IMG/VR virus record: IMGVR_UViG_3300042987_001661
Coordinates: 1 to 33,834 of that record
Strand: one strand, 5' to 3'
From: a virus
Length of the DNA stretch: 33,834 bases
In this document: in pieces, positions 10,201-18,100 of the stretch
How the letters are laid out: every line of letters begins with the position of its first letter
Position numbering within the stretch: the stretch's first letter is position 1
Program-made: the position numbers and the translations under genes
The notes under the pieces: generated by a model
Database searches by the model: none
What the model saw: only the letters and a program-made list of their open reading frames with translations
Told to the model about the DNA's origin: nothing

Positions 10201-11751
10201 ATCGGCACTAAATGGAGTAGTATATGCAGAAGAGCCCTTGTATACAGTAGCATAAACTTGCATAGTACCTGAGGATTGCTTATTTAATTTTAACTCCCAT
10301 CCTTTGGTAGAGTTTGTGGTTGCAGTTATGCTTCCGTAATATGCTAATATTTCTGTTGCATTTGTCGTTGGAGCAGCTGTTGGATAAATCCACATCGATA
10401 CCCCTAGAGCGTTTCCAGATGTAGGAGTTTGAGAAGTGAAGTACTGACTTATCGGGATACGTCTATCTGTTTCAATAAAGGCATACGCTCCATCGATAAA
10501 TTTAACTCCACCACTATCCCTTCTTTCGACCACTGAAGAGGATGAGTTGGGATTAAAATTAAATGGAGATAAAGTTTGATTCCCATTCTTAGGTCTAAAG
10601 TTCATATATGACATATTCATATTAGACTCTGACTGTAGATAGGTGTTAATATAGCCATTATTAGATTTTGATGAGGCATCTAAGATGCCATGAAATGGCT
10701 GTATATCTGTCTGAGGTGAGATGGCTACTCGCGTTGAACTACGCGAGCTAACACGAAAAGCCCCAGAATGCCACCTTTTATGAACATCTGTAATATTCAG
10801 AGTATCATTATAAATAACAATTTCATCAATTAAGCCAGTAAATCTATGATACTCATTGTCATATGTAGAACTATTATAAGAATAATATCCGGTACCAATA
10901 TAAAGATTTCCAGAAGCTTCATCTTTCAGGTTTCCATTTATAATATTTTTTGAACCTGAGACGACTCCTTGTAAATACATTACTAACTCTTTGCCGTTGA
11001 ATGTTACAACACAGTGATACCAACGATTAGAAGAAATGGCTACATTAGATTTAACTTCCATATATACATTTGAATAATCATCATTAGCTTTATATCCAGA
11101 ATAAATATCGTTAAAAATTGTAAATTTTGGACGCATCTCCCCCGACTTAGTTTCTACTGACATGATCCAGTCGGATCGATTCATAACTGTTGTCTTATAC
11201 ATTAGATAATAGTCACCAGCAGTCGTAATCATTGAAGATCCGGTTTTTACTTGAAACCAGCACTCAACAGTGAAATTTGGATTATCTATCATAGACCATC
11301 TATTTTCAAGATCAAGTTGCGCCGATTTAGCGTAGCCATCACCTGTAGTATTAAATTCAATCGCCTTTGAAACTATACCATTATTATCTTGAACTACTCC
11401 GATACTTTGATAAATATAGTTAGTATTTCTCGTTCCAACCATATTGAGATTACAATATCCAGTTTCATCATAAACTACATCTGTTACAGGTATTGCTGCT
11501 GTATTCATACGCCAATGTGTAACTGGTTTTGGTCCCGTATTTACATTATCAATATAGTCAAATGATTCATTTAATCTATAATATATAATAGGTTGTAAAC
11601 TTTGAATATACTCTCGATAATCATCCGATGAAGAGTAAGCTTTTACGTTAGTTAATGTTTTACCATTGACCCATTCGGCAACGACAGAAGGGGACGCTGA
11701 CTGAGCGTCCTCCTTAATATAGTCAATAGTAGATTGAGTCAACTCTTGCAC
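4267..11751 (-). CDS. Giant tail hub/tip protein with inserted laminin-G and kelch domains
   Basis: This 2494-residue protein starts at a GTG (AAGGAGC upstream) that overlaps the previous stop as TAGTG. Hub-type tail-tip sequence appears twice: around residues 790-935 (with AGEAIKDLALRSGV) and 2100-2494 (MFYFDENNHFIYE, LAQYLLSKY, LQLGDRIEI, NNEYWIMSISLSYNGG). Between and before these I see five concanavalin A/laminin-G-like domains. Their conserved strands are RWYH near 243, TWHH near 522, KWHH near 1422, KWHH near 1720 and EWHH near 2021. Many begin with openers such as GFWRMNE, GYWNFQE or AYWPLNQ. The third contains a six-bladed kelch propeller at about 1085-1400. These additions probably bind host surface glycans or proteins. 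The C-terminal hub part likely seals the tail tube. No peptidase or lysozyme motif was noticed. The domain assignments are strong; the ligand is unknown. Confidence 0.88.
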   Translation of the reverse strand: MQELTQSTIDYIKEDAQSASPSVVAEWVNGKTLTNVKAYSSSDDYREYIQSLQPIIYYRLNESFDYIDNVNTGPKPVTHWRMNTAAIPVTDVVYDETGYCNLNMVGTRNTNYIYQSIGVVQDNNGIVSKAIEFNTTGDGYAKSAQLDLENRWSMIDNPNFTVECWFQVKTGSSMITTAGDYYLMYKTTVMNRSDWIMSVETKSGEMRPKFTIFNDIYSGYKANDDYSNVYMEVKSNVAISSNRWYHCVVTFNGKELVMYLQGVVSGSKNIINGNLKDEASGNLYIGTGYYSYNSSTYDNEYHRFTGLIDEIVIYNDTLNITDVHKRWHSGAFRVSSRSSTRVAISPQTDIQPFHGILDASSKSNNGYINTYLQSESNMNMSYMNFRPKNGNQTLSPFNFNPNSSSSVVERRDSGGVKFIDGAYAFIETDRRIPISQYFTSQTPTSGNALGVSMWIYPTAAPTTNATEILAYYGSITATTNSTKGWELKLNKQSSGTMQVYATVYKGSSAYTTPFSADLAINTWHHITLTFKDNNLYLLVDSNINSPDNTTSTFIAMPSGANFNVITSYPDVIRIGYGPNNGGNGLKNVIVSEFFVANKNIDLMADYIAASAINISTPLSIFGNKVITKFNDAKQVINGQKEHTLTWGVLDAFDETGNIITANGDYFISEREQTIQYTDYEYGWWSKAHSDYNGTMQDDVWIYLLFDQVNANYIDFATSTKYGAVTDWTAYYKDENGAWQDLGSATNLGNGMFEYDLGQPTLMSGLAVNITHTEFGYDAARVQEFAPRYTEDISSDVVSMEISKVRENFDSSVPLGATAANTLNLTLSNVDLKYNPQNINSSISNYITPGVKFDIGFIINNEFIPQGTYYSDTWAISTDNMSVDVSCRDTSGKMQDRTIVDGYLAESVTAGEAIKDLALRSGVPLSNIDIEDNYVKTVLKDKPFGFWRMNESEILNYGMYFDGNVYLYSHPFADLYNNNINGVNQNVTYASRAVLPRTFYDFPESAFSLTFWMKADSAANGKTIFNYSTKNYASDFVVRVNNSGKINIQTQQLNGSIGLGGQWSDNTSSGSAIAPLPSTKLTSVSGNYGLTNPAVGYLNGKIYVGGGYSINSESANNTDAVKINQRDRRDLYVYDTSNNTWTILNGSTYSCFSDDYSQTGAVLNGKFYMCGWEDYPASSFNIKLQEFDPSSNTWTTRADFPRSGLTSYMLIACNNKLWMIGGTYAGTNYSISSWTSSTNTWSHPSLISPNYGYGFPSGITNLNNVICAVVGNKIYVMKTESSTSNNEFFWVFDTTTLSWTTLSGINFNAALYQESRLVALGNYIYLVGTIENSGITNRQYTFRYDIATDTWTTTNIATMTTYKRSSYSVVGDGTATAYAVGGQSYSNNTTSTSYKTQRFALSADQSLIDTNGITGPTTVTDSKWHHIGIGLDSSRDGTGLIITIDGKEEYFNWATGLAPTRKPSGQLLIGAGMYPHTVVNNVATAPHSINVNSIFQGFLREIKLFGPGKVTTITGYQTLSNQMNSSSRLDKRYAYNPSKYKDTILDSKPVGYWNFQEYVNSNNNLFVRDRSGYDRNGSVSITGSESCQTYWSGPILTDPYSLHLRFDKDGTTNVIPSISISNTSITPYEGSVGGNSGYSAYDFSLFPNSLNRSANFTLEFWFNYQYLPSSTSNLISKMGASQSENEWKVEFQTDGKLVFWVYTTTGNGYGVISSESLSTFKWHHIAVTAVGAQLNLYIDGILAGTGIIPSGSYMAQATPPAALIIGGGNFGNNIYPKLAEIAIYKRALPLDEIYYHYNKAGYGANNSHIDQPSDELIAYWPLNQGRFFSYEDFRDSGYAYKNSGTQKLNVIPNSGQNKNHLYAYTKNKTTSPIDATLWKKVGNLSIEDSSGLGQNMNLTIGTSVVNEFDINYYPSFNTNSPISSEIEKSIQTNQYYNNELYLRYDSYEFYTDQWSDAVVLEGWFKFTSVSSLTKLFRYGDTETSGGNGEWSVRIGTDQKLYFYINNAIPTLNSLGSALSLNEWHHIVTVLFYDVAAATYVVQIFVDGQVNTYCGFSTEPYYGANTFYIGSSSLSGYISNIAVYNKPSTGMVALTPSETLSNLSWIRQHYERGRSIRQYVYSALAAGSDSYWTEMLNIATADIGMFYFDENNHFIYEHGRTYDDTLSYRQSNVQYTLDQNQDIKSANQNVELQVNKVVVKVYPPLTQGAGTTQIWAADSGTSLAISTLALGISASATSLQINRTLNPAGEYEPLFPESGIIKINNEFIKFNKSSGSMLFDLERGYWNTVAQAHLSGSTVGESREFMMEWSGSPVLYVKYPFLTSIIFDKTVEASEWKFDGSKGRIKLYPSASAVPANKYLVLEGNNPVTKLDNYFHVAGVVVQNTEKNKQNIVEVSKDYVDNIRRYGEKILEIDNPLITDAAFAKDLAQYLLSKYSSPIPTIQVQTMGIPQLQLGDRIEINSLDRMSIENNEYWIMSISLSYNGGIEQTLTLKRVS
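7552..8499 (-). repeat. Six kelch repeats (beta-propeller) inside a laminin-G domain
   Basis: Six kelch-type units of about 50-60 residues lie at protein residues 1085-1400 of the hub gene. Each has a hydrophobic strand followed by a Gly motif: IYVGGG 1101, FYMCG 1166, LWMIGG 1216, IYVMK 1273, IYLVG 1323 and AYAVGG 1376. Five are followed by a Tyr/Phe-Asp strand and a Trp in contexts such as NTWT, LSWTT or DTWTT. The sixth lacks the Trp and may be closed by a strand at about 1060-1078. The propeller sits between the early strands of laminin-G domain 3 (FSLTFWMKAD near 1006) and its late WHH strand near 1423. In domain 5 the comparable gap is about 20 residues. Confidence 0.82.
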
Positions 11752-12143
11752 TACTGCTCCTTCAATGTTAATTCAACGTCATAATAAATATTATTAGATA
11801 CATAGTCTCGACGGATGATCTTTTCACTATATGAATCTACCCAAACCGTATAGGTATTAGATGAACCAATTGGTGATCTCACAATAAGCGTTATAGTGTC
11901 TTGCTTATCGGAGAGCGTTTTTAAGAAGTCCCTCGCGGCCTTACCATCGAAAGTCTGATTTGTAAGATTTGGAAGCATTGTCCAATTGAGAGAAAAGGTA
12001 TATTTCACATCCATGAAATATTTTTTCGTAATACCGCTCGCCAACTGAACCTGAACAGAAGTTTCCTCCCTATTGGAGGAGAAAGTTCTACCCTGATCTG
12101 TTACTTCAGTCCCGTCCAAGGAAATTAAATTGGGTAAAGCCAT
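11751..12143 (-). CDS. Small tail protein after the tape measure (possible distal tail component)
   Basis: A 130-residue, beta-rich protein with the opening LPNLISLDGTEV, then alternating strands (SVQVQLASG, MDVKYTFSLNW) and a C-terminal YVSNNIYYDVELTLKEQ. Its ATG overlaps the tape-measure stop by one base and its stop overlaps the hub GTG by one base, so the three are translationally coupled. In siphophages the slot between tape measure and hub is usually taken by a distal tail (Dit) protein or a small minor tail protein. The length is shorter than classical Dit proteins (about 250 residues or more), so it may represent only a Dit-like ring domain. The function is assigned by position, and I do not recognise the family by sequence. 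Confidence 0.7.
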   Translation of the reverse strand: MALPNLISLDGTEVTDQGRTFSSNREETSVQVQLASGITKKYFMDVKYTFSLNWTMLPNLTNQTFDGKAARDFLKTLSDKQDTITLIVRSPIGSSNTYTVWVDSYSEKIIRRDYVSNNIYYDVELTLKEQ

Positions 12144-15100
12144 TAGATCCTACCTGTACGATAATTATTATCTTGATATGAAGAAACTCTTCTATTCATT
12201 GTACCATAAGATCGTTGTTTATTGGGGGCGACCTTGACGCCATATTCAGACATCATCGATTCAAACCATTGCGGTTGACCAATAAAGTTATCTACATAGA
12301 TATTGACTCCACCGGCTTCTTGTGGTTGCATATATGGAGCGCATTCCTTTAAGGCTGCCGTCATTGCTGACTGTATGTTGCCTTCAAAGGAAGCCATAGA
12401 AACACGCGATGGCTGGAACCCATTCGCAAATCCACGCAGGCCATTGGGGAGAGGAATAACGGCTTCGTCATATCTACCCTCACCAATTTGAGCCAAGATC
12501 CCGCCGGAACGTCGTTTTACAATACCACCAGTGGCAAAGCCGGGAACGTTTAATCTTAAATAATCCTCTAATGCTCGTTGTGATGGACCAACCTTGTCCG
12601 GAGCAATCCCAGATTGAATGTCTTTCATTTTAACAAAACTTCTAGCCCCAGAAACCATAATTTTAAAAATATTTTCTAATTCTTTTAACCATTGCGGGGT
12701 ACGGAAGTTCATATTTTTATTCAAGATCTCATCTAACTTTTCTTTCAGTCCAGACTCAATCCCTCCGGTTTCTACCGAGAAGTTGATCTTCAACTTTCCT
12801 CTACGGGTTAAGTCTAAGAATGGACTAATAAGAGCGTTGATCGCCGCCCTGAGCGCAGCAGAGGCATCCGGCGATGTTAATCCTTCTGCTATGCCTTGAG
12901 CCCAGAACTTACCAAATTTTTTGGCTTTGCGGGATGGTGAGCGGCTATCCAAGCCAGCAGGAGAGGCAGTAGTTGTATCCATATAGTTTGTTAAACTTAA
13001 TAATGGATTTTTTAAAATATTAATATTATCTGTTAAACCTTTACTCATTCCCGTGGTAAAGTTTTTACCATGTCTAACTCCAGCTGTACTTGATCCACGT
13101 AAACTTTGTGGATTTTCTAAAGCCCTAATGATATCACGACTATTTGGTTCTCTTATATCATCTCTTTCCCTGCGTCCAGTTCCACGGCCACCTCTTCCTC
13201 GACCACCTCGCGAGCCTTTTCCGGGTGGGGTCTTTGACCATTTTCCATTCTTTAATAAGTACCACTTAGTACCATCTGGAGTGGTACCGTCATATACATC
13301 ATCTCCGGGTATAATGGCCCCTAAAATTCTTTTAATTCCAAGTCTTTGCTCTTGAGTTAAGAATTGTCCCGGTGTTGTGGTTGCTGTTGGAGTAGGCCTA
13401 TTTCTTCCACCAGTTGGCCTTATAGGTCTTATTGGTCCTGTTGGTCCTAAGGGGCCTGTTATTGCTGCTACTGGGCCGCGAGGTCCTGCTGGTCTAGCTG
13501 CTTTTGCCCTTAATACACTAGGCTTTTTAAGTACTAATCTACCGCTACCCAGTAAGTAAAAAAGTTTTTGGCCAGTGTTAGTGAATTGTCGATAATCTGG
13601 AATATCGTCATCGGGTTCACCGGCCCCGGGGTATTCTTTACGACCCTTGAGAGATACTAAATTATAAGCTGTATTACGTTCAAATCTTCTAATGCTTCTT
13701 TGTGTTCTGCTGCGGACTGTATCTGAAGACTTTGGCGGTTTGAATCCAGAGGGAATTGGCGGACCAGCAGGCTCTCGCGGTGTAAGAGAAGTTGATGGAG
13801 GACCAGCCTGCCCAGTTTCAGTAGGGCCAAACAAGAGTGAATCAATAAATTGATCTTTAGTGCCACCATATGCTTTCTTCCAAGCAAGCCACTGAGCGCG
13901 CAATTCTTTATCTCTTTTTCCCAAAAGGACTGCGTGCTTACCGAAAATATTTCCATGATTCATCAAAAATTGATTTCTTTTTCTTGCAGCTTGCTGCATT
14001 TGTGCAGCAGTTATTAACTGATTACGCTGTAATTGCTGTTGTGGTGTTGCAGGAGTCATAGACTGCATTAATGCTTGCGGTGAACCAAGAAGGGTGTCTT
14101 CCCCTTGTCCCTTCGCTGCCGCTGCTGTAAACCAGTTAGCAACCTGTATCTTTCTTTTCTGTACTAATTTTTGATAGTAAGGAAAAATTTTATTTTTTAC
14201 TAAAAATGTTTTAAATTTTTTGCCATTATCACCAGATAATAATTCTTTCCATTTCTCTTCGCTATAATCACTGGCAGCTAAATCACGAATCATTTGACGA
14301 AATATTGAAACTGATTGCTTCCAAGTTAAATTACCGCCGCGCCCGCCTCTACCGCGTTCTCCACCTCGACTCCTCCCCGCTTGGGCTGTAGCGTCGGCTA
14401 CCTCTGCCGCTGACGCTGGTCCTTCGTCCCCCGTACCTGTGGGGCCTCCACCTCCGCCTCCAGCGCCCCCTCCAGCCCCCCCTGCTCCAGCAGTGAATCC
14501 ATCGCCCATAGACTGACCTTGCTGTCTGCCGAGTTCGTAAATAGCATCTTTATAGTTTTGACCACCAATAATTTCCAGCCATCCACGCATTGAGGCGTCA
14601 ACCCACGATCCATTCCAGAAATTGTCATCTTTAACATCGGCGGCAATTTCTGCAATAGACTGTTGGAAGATAGCAAGACCATTTTGCCAAGTGCCTGTTA
14701 TGGTCGGGATACCATAGTTAGCTAATGTATTATTTATTTGATCCATCATCAGGCGCCATTCGGCCTCTGTTTTTGGAGTGTATTTTGTAATTAAATCGAT
14801 TTGATCTTTAAGGGCTTTTTCTTCAATAGCCTTTCGAGCCTCAGCAGCATCTTTTTCAGTATTAATTCTTTCTCTTTGAAGATCACGCGTTTTTTTCAGA
14901 AGTTCTCTAGCCCTAGACTGTTCTATATCTGCAATGCCCTTAGTATTAGATTTATCTGTCTGCGAGAATTCAAGATCCATCATACGTGCGTCATCGATCC
15001 GCCCTTCATAAATTGCTAGAGACCTATTACGTCGATAATTCTCCCTATCCAAGGAGCGCTTCTGCATAGCCTCACGGCGCGACTCAATATATTGCTGTGT

Positions 15101-18100
15101 GGCAAGTAATTCTTCTTCTTTTTTCTCCAGTAAGTCTATCGCTTTAATTTGGTCATCATAAACTTGAAGTCTCTTGCTCCAGACACTATCAATTTCTTGA
15201 GAAATTTGATCTTTTAATTTATTAATAAAATTATCTAATTTTTCTTTTAATTTCTGAAGGAAGGAGTTAAATGCATCTGCCGCTTTACTGGCTGCTCCGC
15301 CACTTCCCGCTCCGGTTTTATCTCCAAATAAGTCAGTAGCCAAATTTTCCTTCGGTTGTGTCAATGCGGCTCTTGATTGTCTATCATTCTTTGATAGTCC
15401 TTCAAGGGTGTATGTAATTTTTCTCTTACCCTCTGAGCCCTTAATGGCATCATCAAGTTTTTTATTGATAGACTTAGATATATCAAATTTTTGTAAAGAT
15501 TTTCCTACACCCAATCCAAGCCAACTAAAGAATCTGCCGACTACCTGAACGGAACGGCTTATAGAACCAAGAAGACCAAAATCTAAAGTTTTAATAACAA
15601 GTTTAGTTGCATATAATACCGTTCTCCAAAGATAACTCCACAATGATTTCCAATCTCCTTGGAATAAAGCGGAAATAACTTGGATAAATGAAACAATCGA
15701 TCCTATCGTTGATCCTAAAATATCTGATAGATATTGAAAGACTGGTTTAAGTATATTAATTAATCCCGCAAATGCACGGACTAATAATCCTACAACTTGA
15801 ATGACACCACTAAAGATTTTCCCAATACTGTTCCAAACATTGCCAACCTCCCGGCCCTGCTCGGCCTGTCCTCCGATAGCCTTGGTGCTGCTCTTAAAGA
15901 TATCTACCACAGACGAGAAAGCCTTCTTCAGTTCACCCCAAGCCTTAGAGAGATACTTTAAGCCACCCTTCATACCCTCAGAAACATCTTTCCAATGTTT
16001 AATTAATAATATTACTGCTCCTGTTATTGCAGCAACAGCTGCTGCTATTATTAAGAGGGGGCCTCCCAGTGTCTGAATTCCACTCAGCACCCCACCGCCA
16101 GCCCCAGTGGCTCCAGCGGCTGCTCCGGCCTCGGCTCCAGCGGCTCCAGCCCCTCCTCCTCCAAGCAATCCACCAGTAAGAAGGCGACCAAGCCCCTTTA
16201 CACCTTTCAATGCTCCGCGCCCTAAGGTTTTAAAGCCAGTTTTTAGGCCACCCCTAGGTAGGACTGGAGGCACCATAGGGACAGGAGGACCATTGACAGG
16301 AAGTAACTGAGACGCTAAAGCCTCTGCTTCCGCCGCTGAAAGGCCGTGAAGTGCAGCAATTTGCTCAAAAATTGCTGCTATTTGCGCTTGTCTAGCTTCA
16401 GTATTTAATTCTATAGATCCAGTAAGTTTGGCTGTTGAGGAAACAAGCCCACTTTGATTAAGTAACTCTGCCGCCTCAGCCTCTGTAAGGCCAGCGAGGG
16501 CTGCTGCCTGCATGTATAGAGATCTAGTTTCATTGTCATTAACTGTTGCTGCTGCATCACTATAGGCTACTCGTGCTGCATCAAGGGCCTGTTGTTGAGC
16601 CGATAATTCAGCCTCTACTGCAATTCGTTTCTGCTCAGCTGCAGTTGCTCTATCTGCCGCCCTTTGTGCTCTCTCAACAGCGAGAGCACGCCTATCTTGT
16701 GCCGCCTGATATTCTGCTGCTGACTGAATGTTATGTTCATTTTCTAACTCTGCTAGTGCTTTTCGTTTTTGCACTTCTTTCTCTTGAAGAGATGTAAGTT
16801 TTTTCTCACTAGCTGCCTGTTCGTCATTTAAAGTTTTTAATGCAGCATTTCTTTCACTTTCAGCAGCTACTACTTCATCTTTAATTGTCTGTAATTCTGC
16901 TTCTAATGCGGCTATATTACTATTTCTATTTGCAATATGTGCTTCATGACCTCGCATTCTATTTTCAATCGCAGTATATTCATTTTCATTAACTGCAATG
17001 CGATTTTCACTACCTCTAATAGCTGCATTTGTTTTTTGAACTTCTAAATTATAAGCTTCATTAATTTCCTCTTGACGCATCGCTGCGGCTGCTTGTCGCG
17101 CTTTGAGGCGGTCGGCATCTTGCTTATACATGCCTCCATCTTTTCTATAGCGAACTCCTGATTCTTCCCGTATTAATGAAAACTCAAGATCTGATTCCAT
17201 CTCTCTTTTGCGGTGTGCAAGATACTCTAAATGGGCTTCTCTACGTCGAATTAGTGTCTGTTCATCTTTAATTTGTCTAGCCTTAGCAACCATTTCATCG
17301 GCGGCCAATTCCTTCTCAGCTACAGCCGCGGCCATAGCGCTTCTTTGAGCAGAAATTTCTTTTTCTTTTGCTGCTTGCCTTGCTGTCAAGGAGTTCATTT
17401 CACTTTGGAAATTACTATTTATGGTATTCAACTGTGATTGTAATTGTTTTTGCGCTGTAATTTCTTTTTGAATCTTAGCCTCTATATCACTTAAGCCAGT
17501 TTTACTTTTATCAATTCGAGTAACGCGTCTATCAAAGGCGCGCTGATTTGCTTCATCTAAACGTGCTACTTTTCTTTTTTCTGAATTTGCAATAGTTTGA
17601 GCAGTAAGCATATTATCTGATTCGGCCGTTTTTGCATTCTCTAATCTGGTTTCAAGACTGGAATATTTACGCTCTTCGGTTTCTACCTTTATAGCGGAGG
17701 CGATTAAACCAGCCCTATCTTGGGCCGCCTTTGTTGCTAGAGCTTCTGCTTCTGCTAATAACTTAGTTGCCTGCTCTGCTTGCATTTCCGTAGCAGCCTT
17801 GTCTCGCAGAGCAATCATTAAATTATCGGTAGCTGTTACGGTTCTTGCTTCTGTATTAGCATATAATTCTGTTTGTGATCGTAACCATATATATCTATTA
17901 CCTAAAGCCATTACATTGCCTTCTAAAGCTCCATTAGCAGCAAGAAGGTTCATTTGCTCTACGGTTAAGAACTTTAATCCCGGGACTAATGAAAATATAG
18001 TTCTAGTGAGGAGACCAAATACAGTACCTAAAGAACTTACTAAGTAAAGTCCCGGCCCTAATAAGGCAAGACCAACAGCAACTGATGCAAATACTGCCTT

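Noticed and set aside
12303-16800. Plus-strand open frames opposite the tape measure, including Pro-rich ones
   Set aside because: Mirror images of Gly/Ala-rich coding sequence; no start signals and no recognisable protein features.
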